Shown here: positions 30,484 through 44,419 of the stretch, piece by piece
Layout: each line of letters opens with the position of its first letter
Numbering within the stretch: the stretch's first letter is position 1
NCBI RefSeq assembly: GCF_024448955.1
Contig: NZ_JAMOIH010000019.1
Span: 27,008-91,007 of the forward strand
Length of the DNA stretch: 64,000 nucleotides
Reading direction: 5' to 3'
Origin: Stutzerimonas stutzeri
Lineage (GTDB): Bacteria; Pseudomonadota; Gammaproteobacteria; Pseudomonadales; Pseudomonadaceae
Position numbers and translations under genes: made by a program
The notes under the pieces: model-generated
Seen by the model: only the letters and a program-made list of their open reading frames with translations
The model's database searches: none
What the model was told of the DNA's origin: nothing

Positions 30484-31605
30484 TCAGCCGTTTGGCTGAG
30501 CGCTCTGAGTTTCCTGGTTGGCCGCGGGTTTTTCCTTGGGAATACCGGCTACGTTCACTTCCGGTAGGTGGCCGCCAGTGAATTCGACCTTGCGAACCGG
30601 GAAGGCGAACTGCACGCCCATCTCTCGAATGCCGTCGAGTAGTTGCAGGTTGATTTCCTGCTGAGCGTCCATGTACGCGTTGTAATCCGACACCTGCATG
30701 ATGTAGACGACCTCGAACGTGAGCTGGCTATTGTCGAAGGCAAGGAAGTGCGCCCGGTCGAATTTGGCGTTCTCCAGGCTCTCGATGATCTGCTTAACCA
30801 GTGCTGAAACCTCGCGAACCTTGTCCGACGGCGTCTGATAGGCAATGCCGAACTTGAACACGATCCGCCGCGTGTTCATGCGTTTGTAGTTGTGCAGGAC
30901 CTGCGTGAGCAGATCGGCGTTGGCGGTGACGATCTGCTCGCCGCTCAATGCTCGAATGCGCGTGGTCCTGAGGCCGATGTGCTCGATTGTCCCGGCGACT
31001 TCGCCAAACACGACGAAATCGCCAATCTCGAAGGGCTTGTCCACGCCAATGGACAGAGATGCGAACACGTCGCTGAGCAGCGTCTGGACCGCCAGAGCGA
31101 TGGCGATACCGCCAACCCCGAGGCTGGCGACCATCGCCGTGATGTCAACGCCGAGGTTGGCCAGGATCGAGAGCAGCATCATCGTCCAGATGACGATGCG
31201 GATCATGATGCCGATGATGGTGGTGGTTACCGGGTTTCGCGCCTTGCCGTCGCGGCTCAGGCTTTCCATCCACAGCCTGACGGCGGTGTCCATCCAGAGT
31301 GCGAGCTGGAAGGCGAGGGCGATGAACCAGCCATGCGACATCGCCGATTCCCAGCGATCCGGCAGTTCGACGATCTTGAGGCTGATCAGTAACGAGAGAG
31401 CAATCAGTAACAGATGGCTGGTGCGGCTGAGCATTTCCGCCGCAATGGCGACGAAGCCGCTTTTGGAGCGTTTGCTCATCGCCCGCAAACGGCTGGTAAT
31501 GATCCGCAGAATGGCCTGCAGGATGAGATAGCTGACAATTGTGACGCCAGCGATTATGGCAGTGTTGATCCATAGGGTTTCGTTAAACAGCACGTCCCAA
31601 TTCAT
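30484..31605 (-). CDS. Mechanosensitive ion channel, MscS family
   Basis: A 373-residue channel with four to five predicted helices. The pore-lining helix and beta domain are clear: LGVGGIAIALAVQTLLSD near residue 160, followed by KPFEIGDFVVFGEVAGTIEHIGLRTTRIR. It would release solutes on hypo-osmotic shock, possibly as a variant with an extended N-terminus. ATG at 31605 has GGAGG ten bases upstream; a TTG at 31608 gives seven-base spacing and may be used as well. Confidence 0.88.
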   Translation of the reverse strand: MNWDVLFNETLWINTAIIAGVTIVSYLILQAILRIITSRLRAMSKRSKSGFVAIAAEMLSRTSHLLLIALSLLISLKIVELPDRWESAMSHGWFIALAFQLALWMDTAVRLWMESLSRDGKARNPVTTTIIGIMIRIVIWTMMLLSILANLGVDITAMVASLGVGGIAIALAVQTLLSDVFASLSIGVDKPFEIGDFVVFGEVAGTIEHIGLRTTRIRALSGEQIVTANADLLTQVLHNYKRMNTRRIVFKFGIAYQTPSDKVREVSALVKQIIESLENAKFDRAHFLAFDNSQLTFEVVYIMQVSDYNAYMDAQQEINLQLLDGIREMGVQFAFPVRKVEFTGGHLPEVNVAGIPKEKPAANQETQSAQPNG

Positions 31606-31740
31606 CAATCCGAGTCCTCCGGGCAGTTGCGGGCAGGCGCAAAAAATAGCGGCTTCTTTTTCAGTAGCCGCTGCTACGCATTAGTTCCCGCTAAAGGCGA
31701 AGGGAGGTGACGCTGACGGCGATGAACAAGAGCGTGCGGC

Positions 31741-32094
31741 TCAGCGCGGTGGAACGACTGCTTGCAAGTCCTGATAAGCGCCGGCATTGATGACCTGGCG
31801 ATAACCCATTTCCTGGAGAAGATCCTGCGCGGCGGATGAGCGACGGCCACTGCGGCAGTACAGAACGATCGGAGCGTCCTTGTCGGGAGCGGCACTGGCG
31901 ATGCGCTCGGAGAGATCCTGGGTCTCGATTCGCGTCGCGCCGGGCAAAGCGCCCTCGGCGTATTCCTGCGCGGTGCGAACGTCGATCAGAATGCTGTCGG
32001 CGCGTTGCAACGCGGCCAGCGCGGCGGGCTGATCGATTTCGCCGCCAATCGCTGTGCCGGTCGCCATCATCAACAACAGAAACAGTGGGTGCAT
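31741..32094 (-). CDS. Periplasmic rhodanese-like protein (PspE type)
   Basis: A 117-residue single rhodanese domain preceded by a signal peptide (MHPLFLLLMMATGTAIGGE). The active-site loop is LYCRSGRRS with the catalytic Cys near residue 80, and ILIDVRTAQEYAEGALPGA is the classical first motif. Such proteins carry sulfur from thiosulfate or similar donors in the periplasm. The active loop CRSGRRS has the six-residue length of sulfurtransferases rather than phosphatases. No partner gene is evident. Confidence 0.85.
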   Translation of the reverse strand: MHPLFLLLMMATGTAIGGEIDQPAALAALQRADSILIDVRTAQEYAEGALPGATRIETQDLSERIASAAPDKDAPIVLYCRSGRRSSAAQDLLQEMGYRQVINAGAYQDLQAVVPPR

Positions 32095-32123
32095 GGATTC
32101 TTCTCCGTGCCGCGCTTGGGTGA

Positions 32124-32219
32124 TCAGCTGATCAGGCGAGTCAGGTTCGGCAGGATCAGGATGATCGCCGTAGCGATCAGGATCATGGTGGCCTGCCTGA
32201 ACTTCTTATGTTTGAACAT
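32124..32219 (-). CDS. 31-residue single-helix membrane protein
   Basis: MFKHKKFRQA followed by a hydrophobic helix TMILIATAIILILPN and LTRLIS: a basic N-terminus, one membrane span and a short tail. AAAGG lies nine bases before the ATG. The open frame extends upstream, but the preceding codons have no start with a ribosome site. It lies 29 bases upstream of the rhodanese on the same strand. Too short for homology to be judged by eye; listed because start, ribosome site and helix agree. Confidence 0.5.
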   Translation of the reverse strand: MFKHKKFRQATMILIATAIILILPNLTRLIS

Positions 32220-32543
32220 GGTAGCGGCCTTTCTATTGATCTGGCGCGTGGGCTCCGGTTGCCCGGCTCCCGTCGAGCGTCTTGCCGAAAAAATTACGCG
32301 CCGATGAATTGCGACGCGCTGTATAGGTTTGTGGTGGCGGCAACGGTCTGATCCGCTGCCCGACAACGGCCTAATGATCACTCTCGAAGGCGTGGGCTTA
32401 ATCTCAAGCAATTTACAGGCCAGTAAACGTGAGCTTCATTCAGGCGCGACCTGACGGGGCAGCTTTATGGGCTGATCATCACTCGTGCGCAGCTGCGTGG
32501 TTTTCGTTGTCCATGAAATGAACACCTTGAATGGAGACTGACC
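32220..32543. other. Intergenic region between divergent small genes
   Basis: These 324 bases separate the minus-strand small membrane protein from the plus-strand secreted protein. I see no gene, repeat or strong terminator. Promoters for both directions must lie here, but no pair of consensus boxes stands out. Confidence 0.5.
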
Positions 32544-33083
32544 ATGAATAGGCTTGGCGTGCCGGCAATGCTGTTCGCCCTGATCGCTTCAGGCGCCGCG
32601 AATGCCGAAGAAGAAAACATGACCCTGCAACAGGAGCGTGACCAGATCGGCGCTGAGATGGAGCAAAATCGCCAACGGATTGGGGACGAGATCAACGCCA
32701 TTCGCGAGCCTGGGGTATCTAGCGGCTCGGCAGCTGAGTCGGGCGCAGCGGGCTCGGCCAGCCCGAACAATTCGGTCGGCACACACGCAACTCAGCCCGG
32801 ACAGGCCCCGAGTGGTGGCGCTCCTAATCCCGGCGTCACGCGGCCGGGTGATAGCGATAGTCCGATCACGACCACTGGTCCGGGAAGATCGACGGTGGAG
32901 CCTGGCAGGTCGACGACCACCGGTACGCCCGTTGAGCCCATCCGCGATCGTGGTGCTAATGGAAACGTCAGCCCCGTAAACGGCGCAGCCGCGGGTGAAA
33001 TCGGAACATCAGGCGGTAACGGAACCGGAAGGCCCGGTAGCAGCCCAGCGGGCTCCGCAGTAGGCGGAGCCAGTGGAAATTGA
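32544..33083 (+). CDS. Secreted low-complexity protein
   Basis: A 179-residue protein with a signal peptide ending near ANA (residue 21), a short charged helix NMTLQQERDQIGAEMEQNRQRIGDE, and then about 120 residues of low complexity rich in Gly, Ser, Pro, Thr and Asn with no cysteine. GGAG precedes the ATG. Disordered, periplasmic or surface-linked; no family recognised. The repeated GRSTVEPGRSTTTGTPVEP stretch suggests internal duplication. It ends shortly before the tRNA-Ser terminator. Confidence 0.65.
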   Translation: MNRLGVPAMLFALIASGAANAEEENMTLQQERDQIGAEMEQNRQRIGDEINAIREPGVSSGSAAESGAAGSASPNNSVGTHATQPGQAPSGGAPNPGVTRPGDSDSPITTTGPGRSTVEPGRSTTTGTPVEPIRDRGANGNVSPVNGAAAGEIGTSGGNGTGRPGSSPAGSAVGGASGN

Positions 33084-33197
33084 CCTATCGAGTGATGGCT
33101 CGTTGCGGTGCATTTCCAGGCGGCCAGGGATCGTATGGCTGCGCGAGCCGAAAATGTACTCGGCACTTCTGATGGTATTGCGAACGGTAGAAACGAC

Positions 33198-33220
33198 AAA
33201 GCCCCGATAATCGGGGCTTT
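33198..33220 (-). terminator. Terminator of tRNA-Ser
   Basis: AAAGCCCCGA and TCGGGGCTTT form a perfect 10-base stem with a 3-base loop; on the minus strand it lies 14 bases after the tRNA 3' end, and read in that direction the stem ends in TTT. Confidence 0.85.
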
Positions 33221-33234
33221 GCATATTTCGAGTC

Positions 33235-33324
33235 TGGCGGTGAGGGTGGGATTCGAACCCACGATACGATTTCTCGTATACACACTTTCCAGGCGTGCTC
33301 CTTCAACCGCTCGGACACCTCACC
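33235..33324 (-). tRNA. tRNA-Ser (GGA)
   Basis: Read on the minus strand: acceptor GGTGAGG pairs with CCTCACC, G discriminator and encoded CCA. The anticodon loop CTGGAAA gives GGA (serine, UCC/UCU codons). A long variable arm (TACGAGAAATCGTA) and the T-loop GGTTCGAATCC are present. The 90-base length is right for a class II tRNA. Confidence 0.96.
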
Positions 33325-33360
33325 GGGTCTCGACGGGCTTGATGTCCGTCGAGGCGCGCT

Positions 33361-33389
33361 AATGTAGCCGAAGAGAACGCGGATGGCAA
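33361..33389 (-). promoter_or_regulatory. Promoter of tRNA-Ser
   Basis: On the minus strand TTGCCA (33389-33384), a 17-base spacer and TACATT (33366-33361) lie about 40 bases before the tRNA 5' end, followed by a GC-rich stretch as usual for stable RNA promoters. Confidence 0.6.
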
Positions 33390-33558
33390 AAAGTTTTTTA
33401 GATCTTTCATGTGGTTAACGCACCGTTAGAATGTGGGCGAAATGTAGGGTTGAAGTGAACCTATATTAAATCTTGAGGTTCTTAGCTCTAGTAACATCTC
33501 GGTGCTTTACGCAAGCGGAGTCGAGCGTCGCGAATATAAAGAGCCAGGACAGGCTTCG

Positions 33559-34863
33559 ATGAAGTTATTCAAAAGCAAGCGCAAGCGGCCTGACGTGGCA
33601 GAAGTTGCTACGAAGCGGCGTTTGCACGTCAGCCATCTGGAGCTCGGCATGTATATATGCGAGCTGGATCGGCCGTGGCGCCAGACCGACTTTCTATTCC
33701 AAGGATTCCCGCTGCTCAAACTGGAGCATATCCAGGCGGTGCGCGAACGCTGCGACTACGTTTTCGTCGATGACACCCGGAGAGTGCTGCTCGATCAGGG
33801 CCAGATGATGGTGCCATCGGCGACGCCACTACGGGTGAAGCGCAAGATGTCGCGTATCCCGCTCTCGCTTGAAGTGCAGGAGGCGCGCGAAGCCTATCGA
33901 AGTAGCGCACTGGTATTGGATCAGGTGCTGCTAGATGTCCAGCAGGGTCGAGTGATCGATACCAAGGCCTGCCAGGCACTGGTCAAGCGGAACCTAGAGA
34001 GCATGCTGCGCAACGAGAGCGCCATGCTTTGGCTGACGCGTCTGAAGTCTCGGGACGTGTACACCAGCCTGCACTGTCTTTCCGTCTCCATTCTGGCGAT
34101 GGGCTTCGGGACGCACCTTGGGTTGCCAGACGAGAAAATAGAGCTGTTGGGTATCGCGGGGCTTCTGCACGACGTCGGGAAGATGAAGATCGATCCCGCC
34201 GTTCTGAACAAGCCGGGCAAGCTGACCCAGGAAGAGTTCGAGCACATCAAATTGCACCCATCGTTCGGCTACGAGGCCTTGTGTGGCCAGGATGATATCC
34301 CCGCTGCGGCCGTGCACGCCGCGTACGGGCACCATGAGCGGCTGGATGGCAAAGGCTATCCGCAAGGGATCGATCAATATCAGATTCCGTTCACCACACG
34401 AGTGATCACCATCGTCGATGCCTTCGATGCGATCACCAGCCATCGCACCTATGACGATGCGCGTCCGATCCAGACTGCCTATGACGTGCTGCGCAGCAGT
34501 GCCGGCCAGCAATTCGATGAGAGCCTGGTGAATGAATTCATTCGTTGGCTCGGGGTGTTCCCGGTAGGTACGTTGGTCGAGCTGCACACTGGTGAAATCG
34601 CGCTGGTGCTGGAGAAGCATCAGCAGTTGCACCTGCGACCCAAGGTGGTGGTCATGCGGGACGCAAACAAGATGCCTTGCGAACCTCGTTACCTGGATCT
34701 CTCTCAGCTGACCGTCGACGCCAATGGCACGCCCTATCGGATCAGCTGTGGTATTGCCGACGGCTCTTACGATCTGTTCATCGCCGATCCGCAGCTGCAG
34801 ACACTTCTGCACCCCGAGTTGCTTGCCGTGCTCGAACTTGAGCCGGTTACAGCTGAGAGCTAA
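33559..34863 (+). CDS. HD-GYP domain protein (cyclic-di-GMP phosphodiesterase)
   Basis: A 434-residue protein. The N-terminal part (about 15-145) matches DUF3391 (LHVSHLELGMYICELDRPW ... FLFQGFPL). The C-terminal HD-GYP domain has GLLHDVGKMKI (the HD pair), HHERLDGKGYPQG (the HHE and GYP motif) and ITIVDAFDAITSHRTYDDA. With all metal ligands and GYP present it should hydrolyse cyclic-di-GMP to GMP, lowering biofilm and raising motility signals. Start 33559 (MKLFKSKRK) is preferred; AGGAC lies upstream. An AT-rich leader of about 170 bases separates it from tRNA-Ser. Confidence 0.92.
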   Translation: MKLFKSKRKRPDVAEVATKRRLHVSHLELGMYICELDRPWRQTDFLFQGFPLLKLEHIQAVRERCDYVFVDDTRRVLLDQGQMMVPSATPLRVKRKMSRIPLSLEVQEAREAYRSSALVLDQVLLDVQQGRVIDTKACQALVKRNLESMLRNESAMLWLTRLKSRDVYTSLHCLSVSILAMGFGTHLGLPDEKIELLGIAGLLHDVGKMKIDPAVLNKPGKLTQEEFEHIKLHPSFGYEALCGQDDIPAAAVHAAYGHHERLDGKGYPQGIDQYQIPFTTRVITIVDAFDAITSHRTYDDARPIQTAYDVLRSSAGQQFDESLVNEFIRWLGVFPVGTLVELHTGEIALVLEKHQQLHLRPKVVVMRDANKMPCEPRYLDLSQLTVDANGTPYRISCGIADGSYDLFIADPQLQTLLHPELLAVLELEPVTAES

Positions 34864-35025
34864 GTCGGCCGCCTTGAACCGCGATTTTTCTGCTGAAAGA
34901 TTGAACGCTGCGACGCTCGTACTGCACTGATGGGTGGCCAGCATGACTTGTCAGTCAGTCACGACGCTTTACCTTGCGGGTTGTGCTGGGTAACGTCAGC
35001 GGACTTCTAACAAGGAATATTCGTC

Positions 35026-35721
35026 ATGAGTGATCTGGTTTCCTACGACCTCGAAGACGGCATTGCCACGCTGACCCTGAACAATGGCAAGGTCAATGCG
35101 CTGTCTCCGGCCGTATTCGACGCGCTCAACGCCGCATTCGATCGCGCAGAGCAGGACCGCGCGGTGGTGATTCTCACCGGCCAGCCGGGGATACTGTCCG
35201 GCGGCTATGACCTCAAAGTCATGACTTCAGGGCCTGAAAACGCCATTGCTCTCGTAGCCATCGGTTCGGCCTTCACGCGGCGAATGCTTGCCCATCCCTT
35301 CCCGATCATCGTCGCTTGCCCTGGACATGCCATTGCCAAGGGGGCGTTCCTGCTGCTTTCCGCCGATTACCGCATCGGTGTCGACGGCGCCTTCAACATT
35401 GGTCTCAATGAAGTGCAGATCGGCATGACGATGCATCATTCGGGTATCGAGTTGGCGCGGGATCGGCTGACCAAACCGGCGTTCCAGCGTTCGGTGATCA
35501 ACGGCGAAATCTTCGCACCGCAGGCGGCCCTCGATGCCGGCTTCCTCGACAAGATCGTTCCTGCTGGTGAGCTTATGGACGTCGCCAAAGCGGCTGCGGC
35601 ACAGCTGAAGAAAATCAATATGACGGCTCACAAGAACACCAAGCTCAAGGCGCGCAAGGCGTTGCTGGAAACGTTGGATCAGGCCATCGTGCTTGACCGG
35701 CAGCACTCGGTCGTCTCCTGA
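35026..35721 (+). CDS. Crotonase/enoyl-CoA hydratase family protein
   Basis: A 231-residue crotonase-fold protein, shorter than the usual 255-265. The oxyanion-hole stretches are GILSGGYDLKVM near residue 65 and CPGHAIAKGAFLLLSADYRIG near residue 100, followed by LNEVQIGMTM. The catalytic glutamates of true hydratases are not clearly placed, so the reaction is uncertain. AAGGA precedes the ATG. Two hairpins follow before the argD-like gene. Confidence 0.85.
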   Translation: MSDLVSYDLEDGIATLTLNNGKVNALSPAVFDALNAAFDRAEQDRAVVILTGQPGILSGGYDLKVMTSGPENAIALVAIGSAFTRRMLAHPFPIIVACPGHAIAKGAFLLLSADYRIGVDGAFNIGLNEVQIGMTMHHSGIELARDRLTKPAFQRSVINGEIFAPQAALDAGFLDKIVPAGELMDVAKAAAAQLKKINMTAHKNTKLKARKALLETLDQAIVLDRQHSVVS

Positions 35722-35727
35722 AGATAA

Positions 35728-37059
<1,332 letters not shown>

Positions 37060-37074
37060 TCAAGGCCTGAATCC

Positions 37075-37105
37075 GGCAGGGCGGCTAACGTCCTGCCTCC
37101 TTTAT
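37075..37105 (+). terminator. Hairpin after argD-like gene
   Basis: GGCAGG and CCTGCC enclose an 11-base loop and are followed by a pyrimidine-rich stretch (tcctttatt). Confidence 0.55.
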
Positions 37106-37123
37106 TCATCGAGAGTTTTGACC

Positions 37124-37411
37124 ATGAGCGATAGCCTGCAACTGATCCTGGAAGACGTAGACGGTACTCAGCTCGAAACGTCCTGCACCCGTTTTGCCGT
37201 GATGTGGCAAGGGCGGGAGGTGTGGATTCAACAGGTCGGCAACAACCAGCTGATGATCGGCGTCGACGTGGAGGAAGGTGACACCGAATACGCCAATCTG
37301 CTGCTGCGCCCGCTGGCTACCAATTTGGTCAGTCTCGAGCTCGAGATGGAGCCGGTCGAATCCGCCGAGGACGATCACGTTCATGGGCCGGACTGCGATC
37401 ACGACCACTGA
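37124..37411 (+). CDS. Small protein with histidine-rich C-terminus
   Basis: A 95-residue soluble protein: a beta-rich body (LQLILEDVDGTQLETSC ... FAVMWQGREVWIQQVG) and a C-terminal tail DDHVHGPDCDHDH that looks able to bind metal. No family with known function is recognised. GAGAG precedes the ATG. The tail motif HVHGPDC recurs at the N-terminus of the SEC-C protein at 54209. The terminator in front suggests its own promoter. Confidence 0.7.
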   Translation: MSDSLQLILEDVDGTQLETSCTRFAVMWQGREVWIQQVGNNQLMIGVDVEEGDTEYANLLLRPLATNLVSLELEMEPVESAEDDHVHGPDCDHDH

Positions 37412-37491
37412 CGGGAGCCCCTTGCGCTCGGAAAGCTGCCATCCGCGATGCCTGTGCTTTGGCGCGCCCATCAAGGCGCGCCGGTTATCGC

Positions 37492-37854
37492 TCAGACGCC
37501 GGTTTGCGGATTGGTAAGCGAATCGTTGCCGGTAACCGTCGCGGTCGAGGTGGCTGCTTGGGCGTTGGCTTTCATTCTCTCCCGGTCCGCCTCGCTGCGT
37601 TCCAGCGGCATGCTCCGGTAGTTGCCTTCGGCCATTTTGGCCTGTTCGTTCACTTCGCAAAGTACGCGCTTGGCTTCGCAATGCCCGGTCATGCCGCGTG
37701 CCAGGGCCATACCGCCCACCGCTAGCTGCAGTAACCCGCCCAGCCCCCCGCGGCCGATGCCTTTGCCGAGAAAGTACAACCCGCCTGCGATCGAAGCCGC
37801 GCGCTCCCAGCCATGCACGTTCTGTGACGCCTGGTTTGAGGATGTCCTGGTCAT
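37492..37854 (-). CDS. DUF2892-like inner-membrane protein
   Basis: A 120-residue protein: WERAASIAGGLYFLGKGI then a glycine-rich hydrophobic pair GGLGGLLQLAVGGMALARGMTGHC, like the DUF2892/YgaP membrane module, and a soluble charged C-terminal tail. GGAG lies nine bases before the start at 37854. It is downstream of the oligopeptidase on the opposite side of a 126-base gap. Function unknown. Confidence 0.65.
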   Translation of the reverse strand: MTRTSSNQASQNVHGWERAASIAGGLYFLGKGIGRGGLGGLLQLAVGGMALARGMTGHCEAKRVLCEVNEQAKMAEGNYRSMPLERSEADRERMKANAQAATSTATVTGNDSLTNPQTGV

Positions 37855-37980
37855 GGGTAATCGCTCCGAAAACAGTGGTGTGTTAGATGACCCCGACGCG
37901 CAGGAGGCGTTCCGACCACAAGTCGGCATACCCCGGCGCTGCTGGCGGCACAATTGCCGAATTACACCTACTTGCTCGCC

Positions 37981-40014
37981 TCAGCGCGCTGCCATGTTGA
38001 AAACCTTTAGTACGAAAGCGTATTCCAAGGCCACATCCCTCAACCCCTGATAACGACCGCTCATGCCGCCATGGCCGGCGCCGAGCTCGGTCTTCAGCAG
38101 CAGCAGATTGTCGTCGGTCTTATTGGCGCGAAGCTTGGCGACCCATTTTGCCGCCTCCCAGTACTGGACCCGACTGTCGTTGTAACCAGCGACTGCAAGA
38201 ATTGCCGGGTAGGCCTGCGCCCGGACATTCTCGTAAGGCGCATAGGCCTTTATTCGTGCGTGCACGTCCGGCTGGTTGGGGTCGCCCCATTCGTCGTATT
38301 CGGTGACGGTCAGGGGCAGCTCTTCATTGAGCATGGTATTGAGCACGTCGACGAAGGGCACTTCGGCGATGGCGACACCGAAGAGTTCCGGACGCTGATT
38401 GAGCACCGCGCCGATCAGCAAGCCACCGGCGCTGCCACCGCTGATGGCTAGGCGCTGCGGCGTGGTATGTCCATCGGCGATCAGTCTCTCCGCGCAGGCG
38501 ATGAAGTCGCCGAAGGTGTTCGTCTTGTGCTCCAGCTTGCCGGCGCGATACCAGGCTTCGCCCAGGTCGCCACCACCACGCACATGGGCGATGGCAAAGA
38601 TGAAGCCGCGGTCGAGCAGCGATAGCCGCGCATGGGAGAACCAGGGATCGAGGCTGTGGCCGTAGGCACCGTAGCCGTACAGGTAGAGCGGCGCAGCTTT
38701 GCCGAAGGTCTCGCGGCGACCCACCAGGCTGATCGGCACCTGGGTGCCGTCCGCCGCGGTTGCCCAGATGCGCCGGCTTTCGTAGGCATCGGCGTCGAAG
38801 GGGCCTTCTACCGGGGTTTCTTTCAGGACCTCCTGTTCGCCGTCGGCAAGCTGCAGCTGACGAATCTGCGCGGGGCGGTTGAGCGCTTCGTAGCGCAGGC
38901 GGATCACCGAGCTTTCGAATTCCAGGGTGTTCTGCACATGCAGGCTGTAGGCCGCGTCCGGCAATTGCAGGCGATAGGCCGCGCCGTTCTGCGGCCGTAC
39001 CTCGATGATCGGCAGGCCGGCTTCGCGTAGGCTGAGAGTAAGGGCACTAGCATTCAAGCTGATCTCTTCGAGCATCACCGCGTCGTCTTGTGCGACCAGC
39101 TCCTGCCAGTTTTCTCTTTGCGGCGCGCTTTCCGCCGCCTGATACAGAGCGAAGTTGATCCCGGTCTGGTTGCTGCGCACGAACCAGCGCCACTCGCCGT
39201 AGAACTGGCCGTGGTCGGGGTAGTACTCGTGGTTCTCCTCACGAGGGGCGAGGCAGGTCCAGCGGCCTTCCGGTTCGCCGGCCGGTAGCACCCAGGCTTC
39301 GCTGGTGGTCTTGCTGTTGGAGAGGATCACCAGTTGGCGCTCGGAGCTGGTGCGGTAGCAATGCACGAAATAGCGACCATCCGGGTCGTGGTAGACCTCG
39401 CTGCAACCTTCGTCTCCCAGGCGGTGACGATAGATCTTGTGCGGGCGATGGGTATCGTCGAGCTCGCCGAAGAACAGCGTCTGGTGGTCGTTCGCCCAGG
39501 TCATGCTGCCGTCGCAATTGTCGAAGGGCAGGGCGATAACTTCTCCGCTCTCCAGATCCTTGACGAATAGCCGGTAGATTTCGTCGCCCTGGGTGTCGAG
39601 GCTGTAGGCCAGCTTGCGCTGGTCCTGGCTAACGCTGAAGGCGCCCAGCGAGAGAAAGCCACCGCCTGCCAGTTCGTTGGGGTCGAGCAGCAGTTGCTCG
39701 GCGTTTTCATCGACCGTGAGCGAACCGTCCGCTGGGCGCGGGCAACGGTAGTGACGCGGGTATTCATCGCCGGCCGTGGTGCGTTGATAGTAAAGCCACG
39801 GACCCCATGGGGCGGGCAGCGAAAGATCGGTTTCGCGGATGCGGCCCTTGATTTCCTGGAACAGCGCTTCGCGCAGCTCGGCCTGATCTGCCAGCTGGCT
39901 CTCCAAGTAAGCGTTTTCCGCCTTCAGGTAATCGAGCACCTCAGGTGCGTCGCGGTTCTCCAGCCACTTGTAGGGATCTTGGCCGCTATCGACGTGGGCA
40001 ATGGGTACGGACAT
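37981..40014 (-). CDS. ptrB: Oligopeptidase B (S9 family)
   Basis: A 677-residue prolyl-oligopeptidase-family serine peptidase. The N-terminal propeller begins DPYKWLENRDAPEVLDYL; the catalytic domain has the nucleophile near residue 528 in ISGGSAGGLLIG, the Asp near 614 in GYNDSRV and the His near 647 in GAGHGG. Oligopeptidase B cleaves short peptides after Arg or Lys in the cytoplasm. No signal peptide is seen. The length fits E. coli PtrB (686). It is monocistronic. Confidence 0.92.
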   Translation of the reverse strand: MSVPIAHVDSGQDPYKWLENRDAPEVLDYLKAENAYLESQLADQAELREALFQEIKGRIRETDLSLPAPWGPWLYYQRTTAGDEYPRHYRCPRPADGSLTVDENAEQLLLDPNELAGGGFLSLGAFSVSQDQRKLAYSLDTQGDEIYRLFVKDLESGEVIALPFDNCDGSMTWANDHQTLFFGELDDTHRPHKIYRHRLGDEGCSEVYHDPDGRYFVHCYRTSSERQLVILSNSKTTSEAWVLPAGEPEGRWTCLAPREENHEYYPDHGQFYGEWRWFVRSNQTGINFALYQAAESAPQRENWQELVAQDDAVMLEEISLNASALTLSLREAGLPIIEVRPQNGAAYRLQLPDAAYSLHVQNTLEFESSVIRLRYEALNRPAQIRQLQLADGEQEVLKETPVEGPFDADAYESRRIWATAADGTQVPISLVGRRETFGKAAPLYLYGYGAYGHSLDPWFSHARLSLLDRGFIFAIAHVRGGGDLGEAWYRAGKLEHKTNTFGDFIACAERLIADGHTTPQRLAISGGSAGGLLIGAVLNQRPELFGVAIAEVPFVDVLNTMLNEELPLTVTEYDEWGDPNQPDVHARIKAYAPYENVRAQAYPAILAVAGYNDSRVQYWEAAKWVAKLRANKTDDNLLLLKTELGAGHGGMSGRYQGLRDVALEYAFVLKVFNMAAR

Positions 40015-43799
<3,785 letters not shown>

Positions 43800-43816
43800 G
43801 CTGTTCGGTGACACGG

Positions 43817-43843
43817 AAACCGGGGCCTCGTGCCCCGGTTTTC
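43817..43843 (+). terminator. Terminator of the fadBA operon
   Basis: AAACCGGGGC and GCCCCGGTTTT form a strong stem with a short loop (ctcgt), 17 bases after the fadA stop and ending in T residues. Confidence 0.88.
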
Positions 43844-43879
43844 ATTTGATGGATATGTGGTTTTTCAGAGGCACTCCAG

Positions 43880-44107
43880 ATGCAGGTCACACCAGGCCGT
43901 TATCGTCATTACAAAGGCCCCGAGTACCGGGTATATGCAGTTGCCAGGCATTCCGAAACCGAAGAGCCAGTCGTCTTCTACCAGGCGCTCTACGGGGATT
44001 TCGGTCTTTGGGTGCGTCCGTTGTCGATGTTTACCGAGACGGTGGAGGTCGACGGTGAAACGCTTCCCCGTTTTGCATTGGTCGAAGCCGAGCCCAGCCG
44101 TTTTTGA
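43880..44107 (+). CDS. DUF1653 family protein
   Basis: A 75-residue protein beginning TPGRYRHYKGPEYRVYAVARHSET and containing VVFYQALYGDFGLWVRP, the conserved DUF1653 core. Function unknown. It sits between fadA and topA, where the P. aeruginosa homologue PA3012 also lies. A start two codon groups earlier in another frame is not supported. Confidence 0.85.
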   Translation: MQVTPGRYRHYKGPEYRVYAVARHSETEEPVVFYQALYGDFGLWVRPLSMFTETVEVDGETLPRFALVEAEPSRF

Positions 44108-44419
44108 GTGCCTTCAGGTCACTCTGGCTTACCCCTTATGCTTGACCTCGGCTCTATCGCCACTATATATAGCGGTGCTTTCAAGCCGAGTGCTGGCGAC
44201 TTCGCCGGTTTCGGGCAGTACAAAACCCACCGGGCAGCCAGGCTGCCAATGGATTTTGCTCGTGGGTACGAAAGATTTCCGGAGCAAATGACTGCTCTTT
44301 GCAGTCCCGTAAAAGGGCTGCTTCGCTTCTTTCAGGCAGGCCAAGCGTCGTTTGTGGCGCTCGACTACTGTCGGTTCGATATTCTCAGTTCACCTCTCGA
44401 TTCAGGAACTCTCGTCTCC
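44108..44419 (+). other. topA promoter and leader
   Basis: This 312-base gap holds a good sigma-70 promoter at 44142-44169 and then about 240 bases of leader. The topA frame is open through it, but no upstream start has a ribosome site and the extra residues look non-coding. Confidence 0.55.
44142..44169 (+). promoter_or_regulatory. Sigma-70 promoter of topA
   Basis: TTGACC (44142-44147), a 16-base spacer and TATATA (44164-44169, within TATATATA). It lies about 250 bases before the topA start and is the best promoter in the gap. Confidence 0.6.
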
